Assembly: GCA_029168955.1 (NCBI GenBank)
Contig: JAPDOI010000009.1
Coordinates: 1,550,001 to 1,614,000 of the forward strand
Direction of reading: 5' to 3'
Source of the DNA: Aplectana chamaeleonis
Taxonomy: Eukaryota; Nematoda; Chromadorea; Rhabditida; Cosmocercidae
DNA: 64,000 bases
In this document: positions 1 through 11,582 of the stretch, piece by piece
How the letters are laid out: each line of letters begins with the position of its first letter
Numbering within the stretch: position 1 is the first letter of the stretch
The notes under the pieces: generated by a model
Databases searched by the model: none
What the model saw: the letters and a program-made list of their open reading frames with translations, nothing else
What the model was told of the DNA's origin: nothing
Position numbers and translations under genes: made by a program

Positions 1-463
1 ATCAATCCAGAACATATTTCTGATCTCAATTGGTCGTATGAAGATTTCTTGGGCGAGCTCGGAACTAGCTGCTTCACGTTCAGGATCGCTGGAGCAGCAC
101 TGCAATTTTTAAGGAGGTCCTCAAAGCTCCGAGCATTTCTGAAGGAAGCGTCGATTCTCGCTCTACACGACTCTTCCTTCTTGGCGATGACCAAACAATC
201 ACTAGGCTTCGTAACGTCTTCAGCTGCTTCACATTCCGAGAAATCGTCAGATATCTTCAAAATATAATGATACACAGGTCGCAAAAAATACAGAAAGCGG
301 AGATACACCAAATGGCTACCTGAAAACAGTCCGAAAAAGCCCGATCCGAGTGCAGACTGGACAGCTCATCCGAACTACCATCATCAATAAGTAATTGCAC
401 TTGCTTCTTCTTATCGGTCTCGAAACGTGCCGCTTTCTCTTTATCTAAATTTTTCTGATACAT
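1..463 (-). CDS. Unidentified protein, 5' exons of a gene that leaves the window
   Basis: I do not recognise the family. On the minus strand an ATG at 463 opens 48 codons (320-463) ending in ..DCFQ at a CAG|GTAGCC donor. A 65-nt intron (255-319) follows, and the reading frame resumes at 254 (after TTTTGAAG). It stays open for about 84 codons to the left edge, where the protein continues. Both exons are rich in Lys, Glu, Asp and Ser (for example KEKAARFETDKKKQ and DDGSSDELSS), with several Cys in the second. There is no signal peptide or membrane segment, so a soluble cytoplasmic or nuclear protein is likely. Codon use looks coding and the other frames of exon 2 contain stops. The acceptor lacks the usual TTTCAG, so the join is the weakest point. 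The true 5' end is unknown: an in-frame TGA lies shortly upstream of the ATG, and I saw no trans-splice site. Confidence 0.55.
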
Positions 464-901
464 GTGATATAATGCAATGATTCGGCTTCAAGAATTACAC
501 CTTTTAAACCGAATCGTACACTTTTAGAACGGAGCTGATTTCGTGACGGCCTCAGCAGATACAGCTGTTCTCGCACTGTAACCTTACTAGCCCTAGAGCT
601 ATTATTCGTCCCATTTTAGCTTACCCAGTAATTTAAAAGAAATCTGCTTTCGCTCCAAGATTTTTACGACCCCTCCCAAACTTTTTTTTTGATAAAAATC
701 TTCCAAAAATTATACGAGCCCCATCACGCCGGGTCGCGACCCTGCTTGACCCTAAGTCCGACCCTGAAGCGACTTGGACGCTTAGGAGAAAAATTGCCAC
801 TGCGGGAAAAAGAACTCGTAATGATGTACGAACAGTTTCTATATAGTTTCAAAACAAAAAAAAAGGAAGCTGAACGAGGAAAATCCGGTAATGCACCTCC
901 T
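464..901. other. No gene seen
   Basis: This is the spacer upstream of the left-edge gene. It contains A/T runs and a short unassigned stretch (about 690-930) that is open on the plus strand but has no recognisable protein features. Confidence 0.4.
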
Positions 902-2166
902 TCTCAAAAAAATCAAAACAGGTTACTTGTAATATAAATGTAAATTACACGAATGTCTCAAGTAACTTGCATTTCTATTACATGTAACTTACATTTATAT
1001 TACATGTAACTCAAATTTATATTACATGTAAGTTACACTTACGTTACACGTATCTTACATTTATATTTTCACAATGAGTGGCCATCACGTGACGCAGACA
1101 GCGCGTCCCGCACCACACACTACGCAAAAAAATGCTCTGCGGGGCTTTCCCTACTGGTGTGGTGTTAAGTACCTCAAACTTGGGTAATTAAATCAACAGC
1201 AACGCCAGTCGTAAGCCTGACCCCGCGAGTGCGTCGTACATCCCCTTGAAAATATCTTCTTGACCGATTTAAGTTACTTGCGACTTATATTGGGCCATTT
1301 AAGTCACATGTAACACATCGGAGGCGCACTTCACGCAGTATCCTCTCAGAAATTGAAAAAAAAATACTTGTGACACATATAAGCTGATGTAAAATACTTG
1401 CGACTCACCTCAAGTCATTTAAAGGCAGTGTTCACGATGATTTTCGTCCCCGAGTTTTTCACATAAGACAATGCGTTGGCCTCCAAGTGTTACCAAAATT
1501 ACGAGGAAACGGCGAGAAACGCATTAAAACGTCGTATTTCAGTGACATTGTTCTATAACATGGACTAGTTGTCCGGTTGGATGAACATGTTCATGGTGGT
1601 TGTCACCGGTGGAAAATTGGATCAATCGAAAATAAAAGAATATTTAATGCAAAGCAGGATTAGTTAGGACCCCAAGGAAAGAACGGAGCAAGAGAGATTG
1701 AAGAATTGCAAAGGACGGGTCCACAAAAGATTTCATTGTCACAACAAACAGTTCCTAAGATACTTAAGAGACGGGCTGATACTTAAGGATTTCGGGTATT
1801 TAGTTCTACCCGGGGGCCACTTAATATAGATAATAATCTCAAAACTAAAGATTTTCGTGAACACTGCCTTTAAGTTATATGCAACTTATCGATAGGAAAC
1901 CAGGTGAAATGCGCCTCCGATATGTTACATGTAGCTTAAATGGCGCAATAAAGTTGCAAGTCACTTACATGGGCTTAGATATGTTATAAGTAACTTGTTT
2001 TCGGGCGTTCATGTTGGAAGTAACTTGTTTTCATTTTTCTGAGACGTTACATGTAACTTAAATGGCGCAATAAAAGTCGCAAGTAACTTACATCGGCTTA
2101 CATATGGCACAAGTAGTTTGTTTTCGGGCTTTTATGTTGCGAATAACTTGCTTTCATTTTTCTGAG
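902..2166. mobile_element. Foldback MITE, TTACATGTAAC family, copy 1 (interrupted)
   Basis: The ends are inverted: the left end starts with CTCA and the right end stops with CTGAG, next to GTTACTTGTAA-type motifs. Arrays of TTACATGTAAC palindromes flank a non-repetitive core (about 1087-1260). The same core and arrays form a cleaner 686-bp copy at 55066-55751, and a shorter relative lies at 56161-56581. A second MITE (1419-1873) sits inside the right half. A TT dinucleotide flanks both ends. Confidence 0.8.
1419..1873. mobile_element. MITE with TTAAAGGCAGTGTTCACG ends, copy 1 (nested)
   Basis: An 18-bp terminal inverted repeat (TTAAAGGCAGTGTTCACG and its complement) bounds 455 bp. Comparison with the uninterrupted relative at 55066-55751 shows that it was inserted into the TTACATGTAAC element. 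No coding capacity is visible. Other family members are at 10112-10539, 11583-12130 and 24671-25163. Confidence 0.8.
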
Positions 2167-2353
2167 TTTCCCCTCGACCTTATTCTGAAGTTACGATGCG
2201 ACCCCCTGACGTTGGAGAACGTTCAACGTCAAACCCTGATCAGAATGCGGAACGCGGAAAGTCTGCCTTCAAAAAGAATCATTCCGCACATCACTGCCAT
2301 CCACCCACCGTCTTGATGAGCAAATCTCAAGGTGGAATTCTAACGCGACCTGG

Positions 2354-2550
2354 GGCCGTATGCATGAACGACTTCCTCGCGAGGTAAGGGTAAATGTCAC
2401 TCGGAATCTGTGCATTTCCTGTGCTCTATGCGTCTGTCTCGTTTCTCCGGAGAGAAGCGAGACAGACGCATAGCGCAAAGAAAATGCAGATTCCGAGTAT
2501 CACTTACCCTTGCCACACGGGTAAGTCGTTCATGCATACGGCCCCTGGGC
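2354..2550. repeat. Near-perfect palindrome (foldback element)
   Basis: The two arms, about 95 bp each, are close reverse complements. The centre is at about 2451 (CTATGCGTCTGTCTCG ... CGAGACAGACGCATAG with a 4-nt loop), and the outer ends read GGGCCGTATGCATGAACGAC and its complement. Both strands show several open frames, which are mirror images of one another rather than genes. Confidence 0.8.
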
Positions 2551-3433
2551 GTACAGTTAGCGCAACAAGGAATCAGGGTACGGCACGAGGTGTGAACAAG
2601 GCTTAATTTACTTAGGCCCCCTCCAAGAGCAAAATTTCTGCGATTTTTCCAAGACACCACTCACTTTCTCAGACCAAAAGCGTTAAGCTATAGTAAAGGT
2701 CTTATTCATAGTTGAGGCCCTCTTAAAGTTGAATGAATATAAGGCATATGGGTTTGGGCGTGCATTCAGAATGGTTGCGTAATAAATTGTGATTACTTTC
2801 GGTTAGAAAGATAAGTGGGGAAAGAGAAGAGTGGAGACGATGAAATGATTGGCAAAGGCCAAGAATACGAGATGAATTGAAGAAATGAATGTGTGTTTTC
2901 AAATAAATATGAGTTTGCAGATAAGTTGCGAATTTCGTTCTCCGGAACCCACTCATACACGAGATACACGACGCGAGTTCGATCCCACAAGGTGCTCAAT
3001 TCATGCAAAACAGACCTCACTTTTTTTTCAAAATAGTGGTCACGAAAGTAGGATAATCGAGTAGAGAGTGGTAGATTTACCAACTACACAAACTTTCACC
3101 GTCTAAGATGGACGCTGAAAGGTACTACACTGTTTGACCCACACATGCTGCAGATGTGGTTCCGCTGGAAGTCCACATTTTTGCAAGGTATGGCTTACAA
3201 GAATACAATATTCGAGTCGAGTGTGATCAATTTACACCACATACAAACTTTAGGGGAATCATAGGAACGCAGAAGACCGCTACACTACTTGGGCTCACAC
3301 TTTTCTCAAATGTGCTCCGGAAGTTTGTAATTTTGAAAACTAGGAGTCACGAGAGTAGGACATTTGGGTCCAGCGTAGTCGATTTAACCTTAGTACTCCC
3401 TTTCAACATCTAGGATGGAAGCTGAACACCGCA

Positions 3434-3660
3434 AACGTCGGCATGGATCCGGAAGACTTTGCGTTCACTGTTGAAGGTTGGCGCAAAATCGGTGCCATAT
3501 GCTATAACATAACGTCGGCGTGGATCCGGAGGAGACTTTGCGTTCACTGTTGAAGGTTGGCGCAAACTAGGTGCGCCTATGTTATAGCATGTGGCACCGA
3601 GTTTGCGCCAACAACCGATGGGGAACGCAAAGCCTCTTCAGGATCCATGCCGACATTACA
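3434..3660. repeat. Foldback: two direct copies and one inverted copy of a 65-bp unit
   Basis: A unit containing GATCCGGA, TTTGCGTTC and TTGGCGCAAA occurs twice in the plus orientation (about 3440-3497 and 3517-3576) and once inverted (about 3590-3655). Confidence 0.7.
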
Positions 3661-3784
3661 TAGGTAGCGGGAGAAGATCGAAAATACGTCCGGATCCCCG
3701 ATCCTTAAATACGGTTTCAAAACAGTTGTAACTTTAGCTCTAAATCATGTATCTGGAGTTGAAGTAAATTTGAGAAACTAGGTT

Positions 3785-3990
3785 TGTAACCCTACAGAAC
3801 GAGATCTAACCCGCCCCAGAGGATGTATTAGGTGTGGACTTTTGATGTTTTGAGCATAAAAGTCCACACCTAGCTAGTTGATTCAGGTGTGGACTTTTAT
3901 GCTGAAAACATCAAAACCCACACCATTTTGTTGTAAGGCATCCTCTGGAGGCGTTTACCATACCATTTCGTAGGGCTACTAATATATAAT
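3785..3990. repeat. Palindromic element centred on AGGTGTGGACTTTT
   Basis: AGGTGTGGACTTTT and its complement appear repeatedly as nested inverted pairs. Outer arms CAGAGGATG/CATCCTCTG and GTAACCCTAC/GTAGGGCTAC enclose them. Confidence 0.7.
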
Positions 3991-4565
3991 AGTTTTTTGA
4001 ATCTACTCAAACCCCTATCAACACTTTTTTCGATCATGTCCCGCTATCCGTGTAGCGGGGTTCAGCATCCATATTAGACACTGAAAGTAAGTACACTGAC
4101 CAAATCGACTATGGCGGACTCAACCATGCTACTCTCGTGACACTTAGCTTCAAAAATTGCCGACTTCAGGCGGGACCACACTTGAGAAAAGCATGATACC
4201 TTGCAGTGTAGCGGTCTTCGGCATTCCTACGCTGCCGTTAAAGCTTGTATAGAGGGTAACTCGACCAGGGTCGACCAAAATATCGTATTCTCCTGACTGA
4301 TACCTTGCAAAAATATGGACTCCCAGCGGGACCGTACCTGCTGCAGATGTGGGTCACACAGTGTAGTGCCTTTCTGCGTCCATCTTAGACGGTGAAAGTT
4401 TGTATGTAGGATAAATCAACCACTCGATTATCCAACTTTCGTGACCCTTAATTTGCAAAGAAAAGTGAGGTCTCACATTTTGCAAAAATTAAGCACCTTG
4501 CGGGATCGAATCCATGTCGTGTGTCCCGTGTATATATGGGTTTCGGAGATTAAAATTTGCAACGC

Positions 4566-5839
4566 AACCAGAATGGATGCCACTCTTTCTAGCTAGCAAG
4601 TGTTGGCGCCATGTCTGGACTGGCTAAAATTCAAGCACCTTTTTTTGCATCCAGCCATTCATTAGTGCGTTTTTCCCGTGCATTTGTAGTAACCAGCTCT
4701 GCTTTGACAGGCAAAATAAATTTACGAACTCATATTTTATTGAAAACATTTATTTCTTCAATACATCTCATAGTATTCGCCTTTGCCAACCACTTATTCG
4801 CCTCCACCCTTCTCTACCGCCCCAGACCATAGCTTGCAATCTGAACTCATTTACAACTCAATACCCAACCATCCTGGATACAAGCCCAGAATCTACGTGC
4901 CTTAGATTCAACCGTAGGAGAACCTCTGCTATAATTTTATCCTTTACAAAAACTTGATTACAACAAAGTTTCAGGTGAATTGGACGGTATTATCGATTTC
5001 TTTGCAAAAAATTAAACACTGTACCCCGGTCAGTATGGTTCATTTGGTTTCTCGAAGGAGCTCAGCCCCCTCCTTCCACCCTTGCGCAGCTCATACCCCC
5101 AGTGTGGATATCCACACCCAGGGTTGAGCAGGGCTGCGACTCGGCACAACAGAAAGTCATGAAATTTTCAGAAAAAAATGTGTAAAAAACGACAATTTGG
5201 GGAGGGGGGTCTTATAAAATGTTTGGATTGCAAAGGGGATTCCCTCCAAACCATTTGGTAAGATAAAATGAGGCTAAAATAGTCGCCCTGGATGCTAATT
5301 AGAAATTTGGTGTCTATTCTTCGAGGGGGGATCGTAAACATTTTCCCAAAATTTCGTTCAACAGGGGGTCGCAGCTCCGTCGAAAATTGGCGTAACAGCC
5401 TGCTAAACCCTGTCCACACCCCGCGCCGAACCCTGCAAAGAATACTAAATGGACGATGAAAAAAGCGATCTGAGTTCAATAAGTAAGTTCTTCCTACATA
5501 AAGATGAAAGTGCATATTTAACAAACCAGAAAATCTATGAATTCCATTTTCCAACTGAAAAAAAAAACAGAATTGAAAGCAAAACGCAAAAGCAGTGCGG
5601 GCAAACCTGATCTAGAAGCCGGTCTCTTAAGGGGAACTGCAGTCGGAACTTCGCGAACATCCTTGCGCACAACAGGGCTTGATAACTTCTTTTGGGATGA
5701 AGCCTCATTTACTACACTTTTGAGCGGTACAGCACGCTTCGCCTTATTACTGGGATATCTACCTGAAACACTTTTGAAAATAAAAATAAACTGCCGTACA
5801 AGTCTGATATCAAACGAATGCAATACTGAAGCGGAAATA
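4566..5839. other. Intergenic, no convincing gene
   Basis: Overlapping open frames exist on both strands at 5168-6039 without recognisable domains. Part of 5537-5840 may be the 5' untranslated region or the lost N-terminal ORF of the retroelement that follows. Confidence 0.35.
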
Positions 5840-5840
5840 A

Positions 5841-6270
5841 CTTTGCTGCCGAGATGTCGTACGTTCGTGCCGTGGCAGTGTGGAGGAAAGAAGATCGCCT
5901 CCGTGCAAACCGACGTCAACCCCTCCGAGAAGAGGGTTTTTGTCATGGGAGAGGTGCTGGTCGGCCGCAGCTCTCCTGAGGATTTTATTACAAAGGGCCG
6001 GCGTCGAGAGGAATCCAGGTCCAGCACGGAAGTATCCATGTGCCACCTGCGGCGAGGATGTTACCTGGCATAAAACAAGTGTCCAGTGCTTCGGATGCCT
6101 CAGTTCTGTGAGGCATCATGACTCATCCTTTCGTTGTGTTCTATGCTCTGCCCCCAGCAACTCTGATTCCTCAATTACCAACCGCCCCCTCTCCATTGTT
6201 CACATTAATCTCAACCGCCTTCGCAACAAGTTATCTGAACTCTCTATTCGCACGTTCTCATCACCCGGAT
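5841..6270 (+). pseudogene. Retroelement N-terminal segment: 2A-like motif and zinc finger
   Basis: The frame is open from 5841 without an early ATG. A hydrophobic run (AAALLRILLQRAG) leads directly into GVERNPGP (6000-6023), the form of a 2A ribosome-skipping motif, where the family consensus ends NPGP. Next comes a cysteine/histidine module of the form C-x2-C ... C-x2-C ... H-H ... C-x2-C (about 6033-6150), as in the PHD-like fingers of many LINEs. The start of the endonuclease follows in the same frame (SIVHINLNRLRNK), and then the frame is lost at about 6255-6270. In other LINEs this arrangement lets the 2A release a short leader before the finger-endonuclease-RT polyprotein. Here that role is inferred. 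Confidence 0.65.
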
Positions 6271-7419
6271 GTTATCATGGTTCAAGAAACCAAGCTCTCT
6301 CCATCTACCACTTATCCTCAACCTAACATTCCGGGCTACACCGCCTATCACATGCCAAGGACAGCGCTTGGGGGCGGAGTGTCTACTTTCGTGCAATCTG
6401 CCTTACCTTCTCATATTATCCCTAATACTCCTATGGACGGTACTCTCGAGTACATTCCTGTCCACCTCCCCCTCAAAACCCCTTTATCTCTATTTAACAT
6501 ATATATTCCTCCTATATCATCTTGTCCCCCCTCTTATAATCCTATTCCCCTCCTTAAGCAGTTGTACGACTGCTCACTCTCCCCTTCAGCTGTCTTTGCG
6601 GGTGACTTCAATGCTCACACTTTCTGTTCCGCTCTTGATTCTGACGCCAGAGGGGAAGATGTCGAAGAATGGGCTGAGGAGTGTGACCTGGTTATCCTCA
6701 ATGATGACCAGCCCACTCGTCTCCCTGCCAACGGCCGACCTTCTAGCCCAGACATCTCTCTTGTGTCATCCAATCTCTCTAATGCTTGCACGTGGTCCAC
6801 ATCCACAACTCTCTCCAGTGATCACATTCCCGTCTTTGTCTATATTGATCTCTCTGACTCTCTTGCCCCTTACTCTGGTTTTCGTCATCGTACTTATCTT
6901 AATTTAGGCCCAGCAGACTGGACCCTGTTCAGAGATGTTGCACTTCGCCATGCGGTCGACTACCCATGGAATGGTGATGTTCATCAGAAAGAGCGCCATC
7001 TAACAAGTGCCATTCGCAAGGCCATGAAAGCTGCAATTCCTGAGGGTCGTGTCAAGACCTTTTTTCCAAATGTCAGCAGGGAAATACTGCAGAAGATAAG
7101 AACCAGAGATGAGAAGAGAGCCGCAGACCATCTAGACCCGGACATAGCTGTGCTGGATAACGAGATCAAGCAGGATCTGGATAAGAACAAGAAGGAATGC
7201 TGGGAGAAGTTTACTGAAAAGCTGAATTTCAAGGCTGACGGAACTACGACGTGGAAAGTGTTGAGGAAAATTTCCGGCAAGTCCGCTCCCTCGATGAGCT
7301 CCGCTATTGAGTTCGAGGAGAACGTCTTCAAATCAGGGAAAGCGGCTGCTTATGCGCTCGGCAAGAACTTCTTCATCACACGTGCCAAGCGAGGCGTGCA
7401 GAACAGAGTCAATGGTTAG
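6118..7419 (+). pseudogene. Retroelement endonuclease domain
   Basis: This is the longest intact piece of the element, and the endonuclease homology begins at about 6260. The APE family catalytic signatures appear in order: VQETK (about 6281), GDFNAH (6601-6618), SPDISLVS (about 6747) and SDHIPVF (about 6817). The residues after about 6850 form the linker to the RT (charged, helical, QKIRTRDEKRAA). The real product would be a single chain with the segments before and after it. This frame's nominal start at 6118 only reflects the frameshift. Confidence 0.8.
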
Positions 7420-9226
7420 AGAACTCGGGTTGCCGCTCATGAACGCTTCTGAGGCCTTTACTCTCACGCAAGTAGAGAAGGCTATCAAGGAAATGCGGAA
7501 TTCGAAGGCTATCGGACCTGACGGTATCTCCCCAGCCATCCTGGAAGAAGCTTCCCACGGAACTTCTACCGATGCTTGCAGATATCATTAACACTTCTTT
7601 CCGGACCTGCACTCTACCCCCAAGCTTGGAAGACAGCCAATGTGATACCGTTGCCAAAGCCAGGCAAGTCCCAAAAGCACGGCAAAGGGCTTTTCGACCA
7701 ATAAGCCTGTTATCGCCCGTCGCTAAATTAGCTGAAAAGTTGATCGTGACGGACCTGGCTGATCAAAATGAGCGACAGCAGCATCAGCATGGGTTCAGGA
7801 AACTTCACTCCACTACTACAGCTCTATTAGAGATCGTGAGCTTTGCGGTCGATGGGTTCAACATGAAAGCCCCTGAGAACGGTGGCCGTCGCCCTCGACC
7901 TGAGCAAAGCGTTTGACTCTGTTAACTTGGGACTGCTGTCCGAGAAAACTGGTTCAGTCGTCGCTACCACGCTGGCGAGCGATGGATTGCAGCGTTCACT
8001 AAAGGCCGCCGTGCTAAGGTTCTGTTCCAGAATCATGTATCCGATAGCATTCCAATAGCAGCCGGTGTTCCGCAAGGCGGAGTGTTGTCCTGCCTATTCA
8101 GCCTGTATCTTGAGGACATTCCTGAGCCTCCCAATGATAAGGATTGTTATGTATGCCGACGACATCACCATCATGTGCCAGGATCGTGACTCGCAGATAG
8201 CCGCTAACAAGATCAGCGCCTATCTCGTCGAGTTGAAGCTCTTCCTCGATAAAATGATGCTCACAGTCTCTGCCGCAAAATCCTTCTGTTTCAGTGTTCA
8301 CAACGAACACCAAGGAACACAGTGCCCATCCAGATGTCAAATGGGATGGTGGACCTGCTGCCAGCAGCAAAATTCCACAAGCTGCTTGGCCTTATTCTTG
8401 ATCCATCACTGAAGTTCCACAAAAACGCGGAACAGAAACAAACAGTCGTCAAGGCTAGACTTAATATCTTGAGAGCTCTCGGAGGAACATCATGGGAAGC
8501 AGCCGAGAGACTATATTGAGAACCTACAGAGCAATACTTCAGCCGGCTCTGGAATATGCGGCACCAGTGTGGCAGCATTCCTGGTGTCTGACAGCTCCTG
8601 GAATAAGCTGCAGCGTGTACAGAATGCTGCGCTTAGAATTGCTACCGGTTGTGCAAGGAGCTCCCCGGTCGAGCATCTTCACGCGGAGGCCTGCATATTG
8701 CCGGTCAAGGAGCATTGTGAACTCCAGGCACAGCAGATGTATATTAATGTTCTGAGGCAGCCGAATCATCCGTCAAAGAGAATCATGAAGCCCATAAGAG
8801 AGAGGTCGATTAGGACGCCGTTCGCCGATGCTCCTCGTAAAGTTGATGTACAGAGGTGGGCCGACTCCAACATGGAAAGGTTTTCGTCTTCTGCGTGAGG
8901 AGCACACGCAATTTGTTCGAGGATATCTAGCAAAGGCGGCTGTGAACCCTATCTTGGGAACGGTGCCGCCTCGTGTTTGCGAGTCCGAGTCTCAACTCGG
9001 CAGACGAGCCAGATGTGCTCTTGCATCGCTGCGCTGTGGTCACTCTATTCTGCTCATGTCTTACGTCAACAAGATCGACAGCAGCCGACCAGACGCATGC
9101 CCGGACTGTGGTGCTCCCGGACACGACACGGCGCACTTGTTCATGTGCCCGAAGAGACCTACCTCCTTAACAACAATGGACCTTTGGACGAATCCTGTGA
9201 AGGCCGCCCAGTTCCTCAACCTATGA
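7307..9226 (+). pseudogene. Retroelement reverse transcriptase and C-terminal knuckle, frame-broken
   Basis: RT motifs are readable in several frames in succession: KAIGPDGIS (about 7508), FRPISLLSPVAKLAEKL (about 7690), HGFRKLHSTTTALLE (about 7790), ALDLSKAFDSVN (about 7890), AGVPQGGVLSCLFS (about 8061) and MYADDITIM (8149-8175). After these come the thumb-like LGLILDPSLKFH and the connection region, then CPDCGAPGHDTAHLFMC and a terminal DLWTNPVKAAQFLNL before the stop at 9226. Frame changes separate nearly every motif, so the copy is dead although its active-site box survives. Confidence 0.8.
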
Positions 9227-9582
9227 CAAAAACCACTTTGAGGCTGCAGAAGAAGAAGAAGAAGAAATAACTTTAACCATCAATAAAACATCGTATTTCT
9301 CATCATTCATGTCGCGTGCGGCGCTGGCGATGCTGCTGTCTCCGACTGCCCTCCGCTCTCTGGCTGTCTCTAACTTCCGCTCCGCAGCCGCACGCGTCGG
9401 AACCATGAGAATTCCGCTGTTTTACAGCCTATACAGAACAGCAATTATAACAAGTGATCACCTAATTCATGATAGGTATACGGTGAGTTCTCTTCATTTT
9501 CCACAAAATCCGGATCATACATGTAATCTGAAAAAAAAATCGCAAATGGAAACGCAAGAATAAAATACAAGAAATCATGTGG

Positions 9583-10005
9583 TTAAGATCCCAATGGCTT
9601 ACATTTGCCGCCTGCCAAATCCTGTTTGGATCTGTGATAGGCACGGGCCATATGGACTGCTTCGGGCCACAGAGGCAGCTCATGCAGAATGGCCTTTTCT
9701 ACCTGAAATGATGCTTGCTTCGATGCTAAAGTTGAGTCTGCATGGTGGCAGCAACGAGGACATAATAAGTAGATTACATATAGTTGTAAACAACCGGAAA
9801 CAAGGAAGCTAATAAAACCACTCACGTCTTGCTTAGTCGTGCGAGGACCGTGAAGCAGCCACAATAAGGAGAGTTGTGAGTCAGTCAGAAACACCATCAC
9901 TGAACTGCAGCTTGAAAGGAGGCCGTTATAAACTCGATTCGAAAAGTTAACGATTTGCCACCCGGCGAAATTATGGAACTTCAACACGTTCACTGTTTCT
10001 CGCAT
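9583..10005 (-). pseudogene. Possible BEL/Pao-type pol fragment (RNase H-like)
   Basis: A 140-residue minus-strand frame contains VFLTDSQLSLLWL followed by HGPRTTK. This resembles the 'SDSQIAL.WL' segment that follows the RT in Pao-type retroelements. The rest cannot be placed with confidence, and there are no LTRs or flanking pol domains. It may be an exapted or very old relic. Confidence 0.35.
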
Positions 10006-10111
10006 GCCTTTGACACTTCTAACGAGTTTTTTTAACCACAGAAAACTGCTGTATCATATTGCACTAACAAAGGAGGATTGCACACTTAAGATGGAGTTTC
10101 GGTATGCCACT

Positions 10112-10539
10112 TTAAAGGCAGTGTTCACTATGAATATCGCACTCGAGTTCGACCCAAATATGGGATTGTTTGGTCGTGAGGTAATTAATAGTGAAGAAAC
10201 AGGGAAGCAAAACGTCCAGAATAAGTCAAAATAACGGTTTCTAAATTCAGGGCGTGGACGAGAATCATGGGCCCTGCTGATTTCGGCAAGCGCGCGCTAA
10301 TCGCGAAATCCGCGCGAATCGATAATGCTAACTGCGGCAGAGTTGCTTGGCAATTTGCCATTCCGATTGGGGGGCGGACCGGGATAGGTAGGCGCACCGG
10401 GAGAGCTTTCAAAGCCGTTTGTATTTGTTTCTGGCCAGTTTTCGTTGCTTTCTTCGACCCTATACTCTACAGCACCTGCCAACTTAGTGTTTCACACCCA
10501 GACCTCGAGAACGAGATTTATCGTGAACACTGCCTTTAA
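10112..10539. mobile_element. MITE with TTAAAGGCAGTGTTCACG ends, copy 2
   Basis: The terminal inverted repeats match copy 1. The internal sequence differs, and includes GGGCGGACCGGGATAGG and runs of CGCG. No protein-coding capacity is visible. Confidence 0.8.
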
Positions 10540-11582
10540 TATGTTCTAGGAGGAGCACAGTGCTCCAATATTCTATACTCCGAATCGGCTAAATGCCTCA
10601 GAGCTTCACAGAAGATTTCAAAAAGTGGGCCCATAGCTTTGCCTATGGAAAAGGAGTACACGAATGGCAATGTTTAGGGCTCAAAAAAAATTATCTCGGA
10701 TTGAACTTAAAACTTGTTTCTGGGGGTTGTTTTGGTGTTGATTACGAATCTGAGGCCTATTTGTCAGTATTCTATAAAACACGTCTGATTTGGTCCGAAG
10801 CTTTGAAATGGGGGAAATTTTGCTGCCCAAATGCGACTTTCGACGATTTCGAGAATCCTACGATCAAATCGCCTCAAAACTTGTGCATAGAGGCTAATCG
10901 GGCTGCCTAACATGAATCTGCAACCCGTTTATCGATTTTCGATAAATTACGGTGGGAATACGGACGCTTGGTCAAAGTCTCGGATTCGACTCATAATTTC
11001 ACGGTGGGTGTTTTTTTGGGACGCTGAACACGAATTTGAGGTCCATTTTTCGATTCTCGAAATTTTGAAACAGGTATTGCCCGTTAAAAGGCATTATGCC
11101 TACCGTAACTTTGATTCTTGTGCGAAATAGACCCCAGATTCGGGTTCAGCGCCCTAAATAACCACCAGTTGAAAGTTTTGAGCCGAATCCAAAAAAAAAT
11201 TTATCCTGAACGCCCTAAAAAATCCGATGGTACCCTCACCTTTTTTGAAGCAATAAAAATGACGTTTTTATAATCCCCTTAGCCAATTTCAAGCACGGAT
11301 CATTTATATACTCTCCCAGACCTACAGCAACGACACCATGATTTTCCAAATCGCCACCGGAAGATAACAAGCCTCCCTTGTAAGATGACAAAACAGGAAA
11401 TCTAGAGCGAAAGTGTTGTAACGCAAGTACTTTTGAGCGGTGGCAAATCGTTATCTCCTTGACCTTATATCGCGTTGGCAAGGTGGGGGCTTAAACAAGC
11501 CTTGTTTAAGTATAGACAACGACCAGGTACTCTTCTTCGGGTAGCCATATCCCTCCTGCCCCCTTTATGGCCCATTTGTGTC
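10540..11582. repeat. Dispersed repeat ('TTCGTGTTCAGCGCCCTAAATAAC' type)
   Basis: Short related segments, each a degenerate form of ATTCGTGTTCAGCGCCC followed by AAATAACC, recur here and at about 33950-34620, 42230-42530 and 55950-56170. The open frame at 10593-10910 lies inside this repeat and shows no domain, so I do not call it a gene. Confidence 0.45.

Larger units (their letters stand above)
2925..4565. mobile_element. Large inverted-repeat element (about 500-bp arms)
   Basis: Segments of 2925-3425 reappear as diverged reverse complements in 4055-4565. Examples are CTGCAGATGTGG with neighbouring GCTGG at 3150 against 4310-4350, and AGACCGCTACACT at 3275 against its complement at 4208. 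The centre holds two further foldbacks (3434-3660 and 3785-3990). No protein-coding gene is visible, so this is probably a non-autonomous foldback transposon. Confidence 0.65.
5841..9268 (+). mobile_element. Decayed non-LTR retrotransposon (APE endonuclease, RT, zinc knuckles)
   Basis: The order on the plus strand is a 2A-like motif, a PHD/treble-clef-like zinc finger, an apurinic-type endonuclease, a reverse transcriptase with an intact YADD box, a C-terminal CCHC-like knuckle, and an (AGA)n tail at about 9248-9268. This is the organisation of Jockey/CR1-type LINEs. At least six frame changes break the frame (near 6255, 7400, 7590, 7880, 8140, 8330, 8500 and 8870, by eye), so this copy cannot make a full protein. 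No target-site duplication was identified and the 5' end is uncertain. Confidence 0.85.

Noticed and set aside
5518..6039. 173-residue minus frame
   Set aside because: It is antisense to the retroelement's zinc-finger/2A region. It has no domain, and the plus strand explains the coding signal.
10593..10910. 105-residue plus frame
   Set aside because: It lies in a dispersed repeat also found at 33950-34620 and 42230-42530, without domain or splice sites.
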